A stretch of DNA of 64,000 nt, taken from Thecaphora thlaspeos. Lineage: Eukaryota > Basidiomycota > Ustilaginomycetes > Urocystidales > Glomosporiaceae. Positions 14,041 to 24,415 of this stretch are shown in pieces (position 1 is the first letter of the stretch; each line of letters starts with the position of its first letter). Below the pieces are notes generated by a model. The model worked only from the letters and a program-made list of their open reading frames with translations. It was not told the origin of the DNA and did no database searches. A program made the translations under genes and the position numbers. Where the stretch lies: the NCBI GenBank assembly GCA_900291925.1, contig UWYS01000012.1, positions 799,538 through 863,537 on the forward strand, written 5' to 3'.

Positions 14041-16734
14041 CTCGCCCGGTGCGGCCTCCCTAGTTGAGCTTGCGCTTTCCTTGCGTCCCTTGCGCACGTC
14101 CGTCGAGACGAGCCAAGAGGACTGAGCGACATTCCTGCCCAGCGCGCTCGCCCGTCCCACCGACCGATTGATACCACTACCTACTCTGCACGTACTGCAC
14201 TGTCTCACCGTCTCGCCCCTAGCAACATGTCATCCAACATAGCGTATCACAGCGTGTCCCGCTCGCCCTGCGCCGAAATCTCCATAGCTATACAACCACC
14301 ATCACAATCGCAACACGCAAGAAGCCGCTCTAACATGCGCGTGCGTCGAGCCAGCCGTTGACGCATGGAGCCAGACACGGAAGCCGTGTGGGTGGTCGGG
14401 ACATGCTGGCGGCTACAACATGGCAACTTTGACGTGGCCGCCTCGATGAAGCAAGAGCGAGGGGAGATGAGACGGGTGAAGGGGCCGGCGCGAGTGACGT
14501 CTCTTCTGGATGCGCAGAGGCGTCGATACAGGTATGTAACTAGACTGCACGGACCGTGTCAGGGTGTCAGACGCGCGAGCCGTGGATCATGCATGGCGAC
14601 CTCCACATTCTGCGGTGGCAGGCCGTGCGTGCGTTGCGTAGGTCAGCCGCTGTTCATTTCTGCGCTGCGTTTCCAGGCGGCCATCCGCTACTCGTGCGAG
14701 AGGGCGTGCGCGTCTGGGGTGATCGGCCGTGTGTAAGCCTCCCCCCCTCTCTCTCCCCCTTCATCGCTTTGGTTTGTTGAGCTGAGCTGACTGCTGAACA
14801 GGTCCTCTTTCACCCTCCTTTTCCTGGTCCACGTCACTCGCTGCCTCTCGCAGCGGGCTGGAAGGGCCATGTCGCCAGCAAAGACGGTGGAAGCGAGGTA
14901 GGATACCTGCACAAGGTACGTTGCGCACACCCCTCTCCTCAAGTCCTAATGAATGACGAAATCATCACACTCTGAGTCGTTGTTGGTGCCTTCTCCCGTC
15001 TGGTGTAGGACTACCCCTCCTCAGAGCCGTCCTCGTCTTTCCTCATCTCCCTCCCGACTTCTTGCTCTTCCCCTCGCCTTTTCCACTTCTTGAATCATCT
15101 CCGCAGTCGAGTTCGGGTACCACGGTGATGCGATCGATTTGGTGCTATGCTGTTGCCGACAGTGTCAGAGACTGCAGTGAGTAGCCTGCCTCATCCCGAT
15201 TACGAAAATGACTCCAGATACTGACCTTGAGACATGTGACACCCTCGTCCGACAGCGGTGCCCCTTTTCAATGGGCGAGTCATTTCCACAAGACATCCGT
15301 CCGTCTAGCGGAGAGGTGCGACTCGCTCGACCTGGTCTTCTTCTCTGTGGGTCTTTGCTTGTCAACCGCCTTGTGCTGTCGTGTTTGGGCTCGTTTAGCT
15401 CCAGGGCTCATGCTGACCCGCCTCATCGCTCGAAATCTGTTCTTTTTCTTTCTTTTGGCACCTCTCTCGACGACCGGCCCCCCCCCGTCTTGCCCCGTTA
15501 CGCATTCGACAGACGCAAGAGCGAACGAGCACGCACAACGTCCCCGTAAAGATAGCCTGTCGATGCTGTCGAAGCCCGATGGCCGACGAAGGACGCAACA
15601 TGGTCATGGCGTACCCGTCGTCGTTCCGGTTCAAGGACGGCCACGTCCCCGCTGCCTTTGCCCCGTCGGCCCACATTTTTTTACGGAGAGACGGTGATGG
15701 ATGTCGACGATGACGTCCCCAAGTGGTGCGGTCACAAGGGAAGGTCCGAACAGATGCCACACGCCCCCAAGGAGAAGGGCGATAGGACGTTTGGAAAGGA
15801 TAAGGGACATAAACTCGAGGCTGGTGCGCGTGAGAATGGTGACGATAAGGACGAGCAGGAGGGAGAGGAGGAGGAGGAGGAGGAGGAGGAGGAGGAGAAA
15901 AGTGATGAGAAGCAGAAGAAAGGCGAGGAGAAGAGGAAAAGACCGAGGAATGGAAAGTAGTAGTAGTAGCATCACGTGTGCTGCCTGTCGTCTCTAGCGG
16001 GGCAGCGGGATCAGTCGTGCGCAGCCAGAAAGCCAATACGAACGTCTTGAATCTCGCACTAAACGGCCCTTGTTGAGGGGAGGATCGGAAGAGCGGCGTA
16101 GAAGGATGTGGCTTTGCGCTGCCTCTGCGTCCACGCTCCGGGTGGCCTCATCGTTGCGAGAGAGGGTGTGACCCTCGCCGCGTGTCGCCGCGCGAACGGC
16201 GAGGAACGACGCGATATCACCACGTCAAACCCGTCGCCTGAACAAACAGCCAGCGGAACGGAGTAAGTAGTTGACAGTTACGCCACGACAATCTCGCGCA
16301 GTGGAGGGACAGGAGTGTCGGTATGCTACCCTGCACCGAGACGCGCCCGTCTTGCGCGACGGTGCGTACGGCTCGAATTCGATGGTCGAGCGTGACAAGT
16401 GATCACGCCGGGCAAGAGGAAGCGTCTCGCTCTCGCCTTGTCCTTCCGACGTCGCCCGACCGTCTCGTTCGTTGGTCGGTCTGGGAGCATGTCGTATGGT
16501 CACACACACTTGGCAGGATGACAAGCTGACCAGACCGAGCTTCGTCCGTCTTCACTACGGATGCGTTCGTCCATACATCCTTTTGCCAAGATCAATGCGC
16601 CGTCATTGTAAGATTGCAAATGTAGAACGAGCGGGGTATGTTTGTTCGGACGTCTTGGACGAGGTTCAAGGTGCGTGCATCGTTCAACTGCCCGTCTCCG
16701 TTGGTGCGGGACGGTAGCTCTGCGCGCTATCTTC
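14041..16734. other. Long convergent spacer with possible unrecognised spliced transcript
   Basis: A 2.7 kb interval between the 3' ends of TOP1 and the palmitoyltransferase gene. No domain was recognised. The plus strand from about 14594 to 15310 has consecutive good splice signals: donor GTAAGC at 14733, acceptor ending 14853, donor GTACGT at 14916, acceptor ending 15106, donor GTGAGT at 15177, acceptor ending 15255. Pyrimidine tracts precede these acceptors. More than one frame stays open through the candidate exons, so coding status is undecided. A (GGA)n tract lies near 15866-15898; minus-strand poly-Leu and poly-Pro frames over it are artefacts. Confidence 0.4.
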
Positions 16735-18805
16735 CTACTCGACTTCTTCGTCCGTCAGTTCCTCGCCTGCTGTGACGCCGGCGTGTCGGCCGCCCAGACC
16801 GCGTTTCTTGGCCCAATGCCAGCCGTCCGAGTAGGGTGGGACGCGTGTGGGCAGCACGAGGGTGTGGTAGCCGCTGCAGAGGGTCAAAGACAGGGGTTGA
16901 GAGGGTGTCAGTGGGGAGGGGGGGGGGGGAGGGAGGAAAAGAAAGAAAGGGAAGAGAGCGGGAGGGAGGCGGACGTACTGCGGTGAGCCGGATCCGACGT
17001 TGAAGAAGAGCTGGAGGTTCTTTAATCGTCCCACGTCGTAGACGTTGTCAAAGGGCTGGTCGCGCTTCGAGGCCTTTTCGCGGTAGTAGGCTGCCAAGCG
17101 TCGAGGAGGGGATGCGAAAGGGCGTGACGATGAGCCGTGTCAGTCGTGCGCCCCCTTCTCCCACCGACGTCCGTCCACCCAGTCGAGAGGCGCGCGGCAA
17201 GGCAAACTCACCATTGTCGCTACTCTCGACACTCGTCTCGCCCCTCGCAACCACGACAAACTGCCAAGCCGCCATGACGGCCAGCGCCAGACCCATGACG
17301 ACCGCCAGGACGTACAGCAGCAGCACGGAGACCCGCGGCGTGTAAGGGTAGGGCCAGTCCTTTTGAAACTCGAACGTCTGTCGCACCACCCGCCAGCCGC
17401 TTGCAGCTATGACGGCGCAACCGATCGAGAGCCACGTCATGAATAGGACAAAGTAGCGTTCGTTGCCTAGTCCGACGCAGCCATTGATCCAGGGACAGTG
17501 GTGGTCCTGTCGCGGGAAGGAGAGGGGCAAGGGGTGGGAAGAGCGGGCCAGTCAGGGCTTCGCCGTCGCAAGGTCCGAGGGTCGAGGTGGAGCGGGAGGA
17601 CATACGTATTTCAGCGTGCAGGTTTTGCACACTCTGCAGTGGTGCGCGCGCTCCGGTTTGGGCGGGGAAACCAACTTTACTGCATCGTCGTCTCCCAGCC
17701 ACGCGCGGATCTCTGCCTCGCCCTCGTCGTCCTCGTTGTCGGCGACGTAGTAGGCTTGCCCGTGCGCCTGGGCCGCCTTGCTCGTTGTTGCCGCCGCCAC
17801 CGTCTCGGTCGTGGGTGCCGGCTTGTTGTTGTGCGTGCGCAGTTGCTTTTCCACCTTTCTCAGCTCGGGCGGCAGCACCGAGAGGGCCTTCCACAGTGGG
17901 ACCTTGGGGCACTTGTGGCACATGCGGGCGAGCGGGAAGATGTCGTCATCGGCGTCGGCGTCAGCGGCGGCGTCTTGGTGGTGGGGGAGGGTGCGTCGGG
18001 GAGGGTGGTGCAGTTCGGCCTCCTGCATGGATACGGGGAGGGGCGACCTGGCGGGACGCGGGCTTCCAAAACTGAGGGAAGACTGACTGGACGAGGAGCA
18101 ATGGGAGGAGGAGGAGGAGGAAGAGGAGGAGCGGGACGAGGGGAAGAGGGGAGGCATGTGTACGGCTGACGTCTGCGGCAAGGTGGAGGTGATGGTGGTG
18201 GTGGAGGCGAGTCGGTGGACGGGTGGGCCGCTAGCGTTTGATGCGCGCGTGCGGTAACGGGCCCACCAGATGCTGCTGCCGGGGCCTGACCTGCGCTGGC
18301 GGACGGAGTCACCGAGGCCTTCGAGGACGGAGCCGGGTGGTTGTGTGCAGGCCATGTAGTAGTGCCAGACGATGTTGAGGATGATGAAGAGGCAGATGGC
18401 GAGGGTAGCAAGGAAGCGAGCTGCTTGGGAGGGCGTCTGTGTGAAGGAGTCGTATATTGTGGGGACGAGGCCGAGAGCGATATGGGCGGGCGAGTGGGTG
18501 CGGAAGAGGTCGCGCAGCTCGGGCGGTGGCTGTGCGAGCTGCGCGAACATGGATGTGACTGGGAGGGGTGGGGAAGCGGGCGAGAGCAGAGCAGGGCATG
18601 GTTGTAAGGAGTGAGCAAGGGGGGGGATGGATCAAGCGGGCGGAGGATGGGCTGGGCGGGATGGCTCACAGAAGGTCCATATGCCGGCTGCGACGAGTAC
18701 GATGCAGATGGCGACGAACAGAGGCCCTGCCGAGCCAGTGAGCCAGTGTGCGGTGCGTTCGACTGCGCGGAAGCTGAGGTGGACGAGGTTGGCTATTGAC
18801 CTCAT
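16735..18805 (-). CDS. DHHC palmitoyltransferase, ZDHHC16-like
   Basis: Integral membrane protein S-acyltransferase. Five exons are inferred: 18805..18670, 18558..17606, 17506..17212, 17090..16979 and 16873..16735, all GT-AG and in frame, giving 544 residues. There are two N-terminal membrane segments (about residues 28-47, and around FLATLAICLFIILNIVWHYY), then ACTQPPG. The Cys-rich domain (HHCRVCKTCTLKY) runs into the catalytic DHHCPWINGCVG at about residues 364-367. Two more membrane spans follow. The C-terminus (ARGETSVE, then NVYDVGRLKNLQLFFNVG) resembles the ZDHHC16 tail (RGETSIE...NPYNYG). A Ser/Pro/Thr-rich insertion of roughly 150-200 residues sits between the second span and the Cys-rich domain. 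Met at 18916 in the same frame is an alternative start. The assignment to the ZDHHC16 branch is from memory of family patterns. Confidence 0.85.
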
Positions 18806-19047
18806 GGTTGGGGGCGGGTGTACGATGTGGCGTGCTGCTGAAGGGGAGAGAGGGTGGTGGCCATGGGCGTAGCGGTCAAGGTCGGAGATGGCAGCAGGGA
18901 GGCCAGAGGTGGACATGTTGCTGGCAGGTGTTGGAGGCAGGTGGGGCGGGGGCTAAGAGTGGTGTGAGGGATGGATAGGCTGGGCGCCAACTAGTTACAC
19001 TGCACTCTCCGGCCATGGCCGCTGGCGGCTGAGAGAGAATAATATGA

Positions 19048-19115
19048 ATCGGCGCCCACGGCTCAGTCGACTGGATCGGCGCCCACGGCTCAGTCGACTG
19101 AATCGGCGCCCACGA
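19048..19115. repeat. 27-bp tandem repeat, about 2.5 copies
   Basis: Unit begins ATCGGCGCCCACGGCTCAG and continues TCGACTGG/A. Copies are at 19048-19074 and 19075-19101, with a partial copy at 19102-19115. It lies in the spacer between the palmitoyltransferase start and the 3' end of CPA1. It is nearly perfect, suggesting recent duplication. Confidence 0.9.
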
Positions 19116-19192
19116 GTACAACGACAGCGGCTGCGCCTGCCAAAGCGTCCCCCCATGCGTGTCGACCCTTGACGCCGCGCCGCGCCGTCGCT

Positions 19193-20608
19193 TCACATTG
19201 CAAGCTCGCCCACCCGGCCAAACTCGCTCGCCGGGAAGCTCGGTGCGCCCGTCCTGACCGCCGTGCCCTCGCGCAGGCCCTTGCCCGCCGCCGTCTGGCC
19301 GCGCTGCTTCTTCATCTTGACCACCTCCTCCACATAGTCGTCAAAGATGCCGTTCGTGTCCTCCGGTCCCCCCGCGTGCTCCGGGTGGAACTGCACCCCC
19401 CACACCATCGCACGCTTCTCGTCCAGTTCCGTACGGATGATGCCCTCCACCGACGAGTCGTTGGCGTTGACAAACCACGGCTGCCATCCCTGCGGCCACT
19501 TGCTCTCGTCCGGCGTCAGCGCGTACCCGTGGTTCTGCGACGTAATGTAGATGCGTCCCCGCTTCACAAAGTCGCCCGCGCTCTTGAGCGCCACCACCGG
19601 CTGGTTGTGCCCGCGGTTGCCAAACTTCATCCGATACGCCTCCACGCCCGCCGCCAGTCCGATGATCTGGTTGCCCATGCAGATTCCAAAGATCGGCTTG
19701 TCCCACTGCGCCATCGCTTCCTTGGTCATCTCAATCGCCGGCTGGATCGAGTACGGCGATCCCGGTCCGTTCGACAGAAAGAGGCCGTCGAAGCCGTCGC
19801 GCACCTCGTTGAAGTTGTACCACCACGGCAGCACCGTCACGCTCGCGCCGCGACGCAGCAGCGATCGCAGGATGTTGGCCTTGCAGCCAAAGTCCATCAG
19901 CGCGACGTGCGCGCGCGCGGCCGACGCGCCCCCCTTGGGGTGGATGACGTAGGGCTCCTTTGTCGAGACCTTGTCAATCAGGTTCTCGGCCATCGGATCG
20001 ACGTACTCGTCCATGCCAGGCGCCCGTCGGTGGCCCTCGCCGACGAGCAGGGCGCCGAGCGTCGAGCCCTGGTCGCGGAGGAGCGAGGTAAGTGCCCGCG
20101 TGTCGACGCCCGAGATGCCGGGGACGTTGTGGCGCGCGCACCAGGTGGCGAGCGACTCCTTGGCGAGGTAGTGGCTGAAGCGCTCGGTGAGGTTCGAGAC
20201 GACGACGCCGGCGACCTGGACCTTGTTGGACTCGAGGAAGGCGCCCACGTCGACGTCGTGCGGGTGCTCGACAGGCGAGTCGATAGACGAGTTGTCCGGA
20301 ACGCCATAGTTGCCCATCAGAGGCTGGGTGAAGGTGAGGATCTGACCCTGGTACGAAGGGTCGGTGAGCGACTCGGTGTACGAGGTGATGGAGGTGGTAA
20401 AGACGGCCTCGCCAAAGATGCTGCGGGGAGCGCCAAACGACATGCCGGTGAAGCTATGGCCGGACCTAAGGTGAAGCGTAGCGGGCTTGGACTCGGGCGC
20501 CTGGGTGAAGGTAACAGCGCCTCCGGAAGCGTGGGTGACGAGTGATCGACGGGCGCGGCCAGCTGCATGCCTGAGGACGAGGCCCGATCGCAGGATGGGC
20601 ATAATCAT
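19193..20608 (-). CDS. CPA1: Carbamoyl-phosphate synthase, arginine-specific, small (glutaminase) subunit
   Basis: Hydrolyses glutamine and feeds ammonia to the large subunit for carbamoyl phosphate in arginine synthesis. The 471-residue product has the N-terminal CPSase small domain (SGHSFTGMSFGAPRSIFGEA) and a C-terminal class I glutaminase. The nucleophile elbow is IFGICMGNQIIG, with the catalytic Cys where many homologues have GICLGHQ. The His/Glu pair is in VQFHPEHAGGPEDTNG. The Arg-rich N-terminus (LRSGLVLRHAAGRARRSL) looks like a mitochondrial presequence, as in Neurospora arg-2. Two starts six bases apart are possible (20608, 20602); A at -3 gives 20608 good context. The frame is open upstream to 20848 but that part resembles leader. 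A separate uORF lies at 20683-20778. Confidence 0.95.
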   Translation of the reverse strand: MIMPILRSGLVLRHAAGRARRSLVTHASGGAVTFTQAPESKPATLHLRSGHSFTGMSFGAPRSIFGEAVFTTSITSYTESLTDPSYQGQILTFTQPLMGNYGVPDNSSIDSPVEHPHDVDVGAFLESNKVQVAGVVVSNLTERFSHYLAKESLATWCARHNVPGISGVDTRALTSLLRDQGSTLGALLVGEGHRRAPGMDEYVDPMAENLIDKVSTKEPYVIHPKGGASAARAHVALMDFGCKANILRSLLRRGASVTVLPWWYNFNEVRDGFDGLFLSNGPGSPYSIQPAIEMTKEAMAQWDKPIFGICMGNQIIGLAAGVEAYRMKFGNRGHNQPVVALKSAGDFVKRGRIYITSQNHGYALTPDESKWPQGWQPWFVNANDSSVEGIIRTELDEKRAMVWGVQFHPEHAGGPEDTNGIFDDYVEEVVKMKKQRGQTAAGKGLREGTAVRTGAPSFPASEFGRVGELAM

Positions 20609-20682
20609 AATGGGCTCCGTCGGTGGGGGGTGGCGCGGGTGTTTGCTTGTGTTTCTAGTAGATACAATGAAGATGTACGGTG

Positions 20683-20778
20683 CTAGGCCAAGCGTGCGAA
20701 GATCAACGACCAGGCCAAGAGTGCGGATTTGTAGAGAGAGCCGGTGATGTAGTCGTCCCGAGTCTGCTGAGCAAACAT
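20683..20778 (-). CDS. Upstream ORF of CPA1: candidate arginine attenuator peptide
   Basis: A 31-codon ORF in the presumed CPA1 leader, ending 74 bp before the main start codon. Its core, TRDDYITGSLYKS, aligns without gaps to the arginine attenuator core of Neurospora arg-2 and yeast CPA1 (TSQDYLSDHLWRA). Asp-Tyr, an Ile/Leu, Thr/Ser, Leu, an aromatic (Tyr for Trp) and a basic residue occupy equivalent positions. In those fungi the nascent peptide stalls ribosomes when arginine is high and reduces translation of the main ORF. The uORF start has C at -3 (weak context) while the main ORF has A at -3, as expected for leaky scanning. Unlike the known peptides, about 14 further residues follow the core. 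Homology is inferred from the core pattern and its location; function is untested. Confidence 0.65.
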   Translation of the reverse strand: MFAQQTRDDYITGSLYKSALLAWSLIFARLA

Positions 20779-21377
20779 GCGCCGGATCCAGGGGGGGTGG
20801 GGTGGGGGGAGGCGGAGTAGATGTAGCCAGGGCGAGCCCGTGTTTCAATCCAAGGGATGGTAGATGTAGTGCAGGAGAGATGGGGGAGATGGTTGGTCTG
20901 CGTGTGGTGCGATTGAGAGCGCGGGTGCAACGATGGTACCTGTGGTGGGGGGTGGTGGACGAAGAGGAAGAGAGAGAGGGGGGGGAGACGAGGTCGCCAT
21001 TGGGTCAGAGATCAGCCGTCCCTCCGTCCGACAGCCAAATTATGTTGGGGCGAGGACGGCGCCGGAGGAAGGCACCCCAACCCAGGCAGACGCACGAGCC
21101 AACGAGCCAACGAGCCAACGAGCTCCAGCAGCTGACTCGACGTCGGCCTCAATTGTTGCATTCTACTCGCGCGAGTCTTGTCCGCTTCAACCTGCGCACA
21201 GACCTGTCACATACCCCAACCCCGGAACGCGGCCAGCGTGGTCTCGCTGGCACGACGCTGCTTCGTTCCTCTCTTGTCCTTTCTTCTCCCTGCTCCCCCT
21301 CCCCCTGTCCCCTCTGCCATCGACAGCCACATCGCTCCGCACACTCCTCCTGCCTACTCACTGACCCGACCGGAAAG
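20779..21377. other. Spacer: divergent CPA1 / COY1 promoter region
   Basis: The region between the CPA1 uORF and the COY1 start codon serves both genes, which are transcribed away from each other. It contains G-rich tracts (about 20791-20815, 20944-20990), a short CCAACGAG tandem at about 21100-21123, and pyrimidine-rich DNA before 21378. The long plus-strand frame that continues upstream of 21378 has no conserved sequence and is treated as leader. Confidence 0.5.
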
Positions 21378-23771
21378 ATGGACGCCAGGCCGTCTTCTTC
21401 GCAGACTGCCGCGGCGCCGCCACCTTGTTCCATACCCGGCGACTCTAGCGTCGACTTTGCCACCGCCCTCTCAAGATGGCGCGACATCAACTTCGTCGAG
21501 CTCCAGGCCACCCTCGCACAGACTGCTCTCCCCCTCCTCGAGGCCCAGAAGGCTGCCCTCCTCAACCGCAAAAAGCTCGCTCAACAGACGCGTGACTTCA
21601 GAAAGCAGCCGGACGATGCCAAGCTCGACGCCATCAAGCCCCTCCTGAAGGCCTACCAGGCAGAGATCGACACCCTTACCAAGCGTTCAAGGACGGCCGG
21701 AAATGCCTTTCTCATGGTACATTCGGCCCTCGTGACTGCGCCCGATCCTTACCCGCTCCTCGAAATTGTCCTCGAACAGGCTGCATCACTCAACGACCTC
21801 GACACCGCAAAGGCCGAAAGCGCTGCCCTCACGAGGGAGAATGCAGAGCTCAGGGCCGCCGCTGCCAGGCGCGCAGACGACCAGCGAGACGCGCAACGGC
21901 TTCAGCACCGCATCGCGCAGCTCGAAGCCGACTTTGAGCGGCGCCTCGCAGAACGCGCCGATGCCGTCGAAAAGGAGACGTCGGCAAAGTGCGACGAACG
22001 CATCCGCAACCTCCAGGAGCGCGAGAACGATCTCACAAAGTCGCTCCATCTCGTACAGGAGCAGCTTCAGGACCTCAAGAGCAGGGACGAGAGCGCTACC
22101 GCCCGCCTGCTCGAGCAGGGCCACGAGGTCGACGAGCGAGAGACGCGCGGCAAGCTGGCCGAGACGGAACTCCTCAGCCGCGACCTCGAGCGCGCACAGA
22201 CGCGCCTGGAGAGCGTAGAGAGGCGCAACGAGCAGCTGCGCGCTGAAATCGAGAGCATCAAGAGCGGACGCCAGCACAGCGACAGAATCGACGCCCTCAC
22301 GCGTGAGATGTCGCAGAAGGACGCCCGCATCGCACAGCTCCAGGAGCTCATTGAGGCCGAGCAGAGGCAGTCGCAGAGCAGCAGGCAGGACGCCAAGAGG
22401 GCCGCAGAGGAAAAGGCAAAGGCGCAGCGCGAGAGAGAGGCCGAAGTCGATTCGCTCAGGGCCAAGCTGGCACGATGCGCAGACTACGACGAGATCAAAC
22501 GCGAGCTCGAGATTGTCAAGATGGTCGAGTTTTCCATCGAATACGGCGATGACGACGACGACGAAGATCGCGAGGACGATGCGGACGGCGACGGCGACAA
22601 AAAGTGGTCCGGAGCCGGCGCCAAGCCGCTCGAGGCGCTGCTGCTGGAGAAAAACAGGAAGCTCCAGGACCAGCTGACGGGGCTGCGAGTGGCCCACGAC
22701 GAGCTCAACAACACCAGCACCCGCTCGAGCAGCGAGCTCGACCGACTGAAGAAGCAAGTTGCCCGCCTGCAGTCGCTCAACGAGAAGCTCGAAAACGACC
22801 TCGTCTCGGTCGGCGGCGGCGGTGTCGACGGACCATCAGCCTCAACAGGCCCCGCCGCTGGCTCTTCCGGACCGCTGCCCACGACTTCCGGTGCACCTTC
22901 TGCCACCGCGATGAGCGCGGAAGAAATGCTAGCCGAGATGGACCGTATCGCCTCTGTTCCTGATTCGAGCAGCAGTCAACCGAACGGGACTTCACCTCTC
23001 ACATCGGTCTCCACACCTCACTCTCTTCCACCCCAGCAAACCCAAGCTTCCCACAACGACACCTCCATCCTACCCATCATCACCTCGCAACGGGACCGTT
23101 TCCGCGCTCGTAACGCCGAGCTGGAAGAAGAGCTACGTCGTCAATTCGCGACCATCTCTGACCTTCGATCCGAGATCAAGACGTTGCAGTCGGACAACCT
23201 CGGCCTGTACGAGAAACTGCGATATCTCCAAACGTATGGCAACGAAGCGGGTGGCGGGAGCGTCAGGATCGGCATGGAGACGTCGACGACGGGCATGAGG
23301 TATCCACCGACGGCGGGAGGAGAGGCAGCAGGAAGGAAGAGTGCAGATGCAAAGTACAGGACGAGATATGAGGAAAGTATGAGTCCCTGGGAGAAGTTCA
23401 AAGGTCGAGTGAGTTTGCGCCCCCGGCCTTGTGCCTCTATCGCTTTTTTTTTTTTTTCTCTCTCTCTTCTGCCTTCTCTTCTGTCTTTCACTCATCTATC
23501 CTCTTCTCTCTCCTTTCGATTTCGTCTTTGTCTCTTCGCCGTTGGGGCGGGGATTTGGTAGGAACAAAGCCGCGCCCTCTCTTCCCTCACACCGCCAGAA
23601 CGTCTCTTACACATGTTGACCAAACTCGTCCTCTCCCATCGACGCATGAGGCTACTCTTCATCCTATACGCGGTGTCATTGCATCTCTTGGTATTCGGCA
23701 TGCTCTTTGAGGTCGGTCATAGGTACGTATCCCTCCCTCTCTCTTCCCGCTTGACGAGATCAAAAGGATAG
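21378..23771 (+). CDS. COY1: CASP/COY1-type Golgi coiled-coil membrane protein
   Basis: Golgin-like tail-anchored protein of retrograde Golgi traffic. Exons 21378..23408 and 23562..23771 join in phase 0 (donor GTGAGT, acceptor TGGTAG), giving about 746 residues. The N-terminus has the CASP pattern (ALSRWRDINFVELQATLAQ, then KLDAIKPLLKAYQAEIDTL). A long coiled coil follows (about residues 150-480) and then the conserved block DLRSEIKTLQSDNLGLYEKL. Exon 2 supplies MSPWEKFKGR-joined sequence and a C-terminal membrane anchor (MRLLFILYAVSLHLLVFGML), as in CASP. A GTACGT donor-like site at 23723 could lead to another short terminal exon, so the stop at 23769-23771 is the least certain part. COY1 diverges from CPA1 and converges with the homeodomain gene. 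Confidence 0.88.
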
Positions 23772-24415
23772 AGCGCTTCGTTGACGCTCTACCTTCCATC
23801 CCTATGAAAATGTCGTTGGGGCCATGACAGTTCGTCTACGTCTACATGTCCCGTTCAAGGACCTGCATCGTCACGCCCGTGAGCCCCGTCCCGTCGTCAC
23901 GATGACGCTTGTACTTTTAATTCCCCCCTACCCTGGCTTCCCTCTAGCATCTGCAACTTGCTAATCATACGATCACGAGGCACACGGTAGGGCGACGGTT
24001 TCCAGACCGTGCTTCGAAGATGGAAAATGGTGACAAGACAGCCGGACCGGAAAGATTAGGCTGCCATATGTGGTTCCCCGGAATCTAGACATAGTACATG
24101 TAAAAAAAAAATAATAAATATCAATCATAAATAAAGGCAGTACGGCGAGAGGAGAGAGGATAAGTAGTACATCGACGGAAAGGGTAGGCGTCCTGAATTT
24201 CCCAGCAGGGCAGGAGGCTTTATATGGTATCGAAGGTGGGATCGATGGGAGACTACTAGAGCGCGCGCGCCGGGTGCGAAAGGCAGGGCAGAGGAGGCAA
24301 ATTGGGGCCGACATCTATCGAAAGCGCCGGAAGGAGCGCGGAAATTATCAGAGGACTTGAAGCTGAAGGGTAAGGAGAGAAGGAGCGCAGCGGTGGGACT
24401 GCCTCCCACCGCTCT
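23772..24415. other. Convergent spacer, 3' flanks of COY1 and the homeodomain gene
   Basis: About 640 bp without a gene. An A-rich tract with TAATAAATA and ATAAATAAAG at about 24101-24136 is suitable for 3' processing signals on either strand. A 5-bp hairpin near 24000 superficially resembles a tRNA anticodon arm but has no acceptor or T-arm partner. Confidence 0.5.

Noticed and set aside
15631..15975. Poly-Leu and poly-Pro minus-strand ORFs
   Set aside because: They arise from a GGA triplet tract; no support as genes.
19169..20545. 458-codon plus-strand ORF
   Set aside because: Antisense shadow of CPA1.
20609..20848. In-frame 80-codon N-terminal extension of CPA1 to Met at 20848
   Set aside because: It would overlap the conserved-looking attenuator uORF in another frame, and its Pro/Thr/Leu sequence has no family similarity. 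The Arg-rich presequence directly after 20608 is the better start.
23985..24025. tRNA-like anticodon hairpin (ACGGT ... ACCGT around TTCCAG)
   Set aside because: The loop is six rather than seven bases, and no acceptor stem, D-arm or T-arm can be paired around it.
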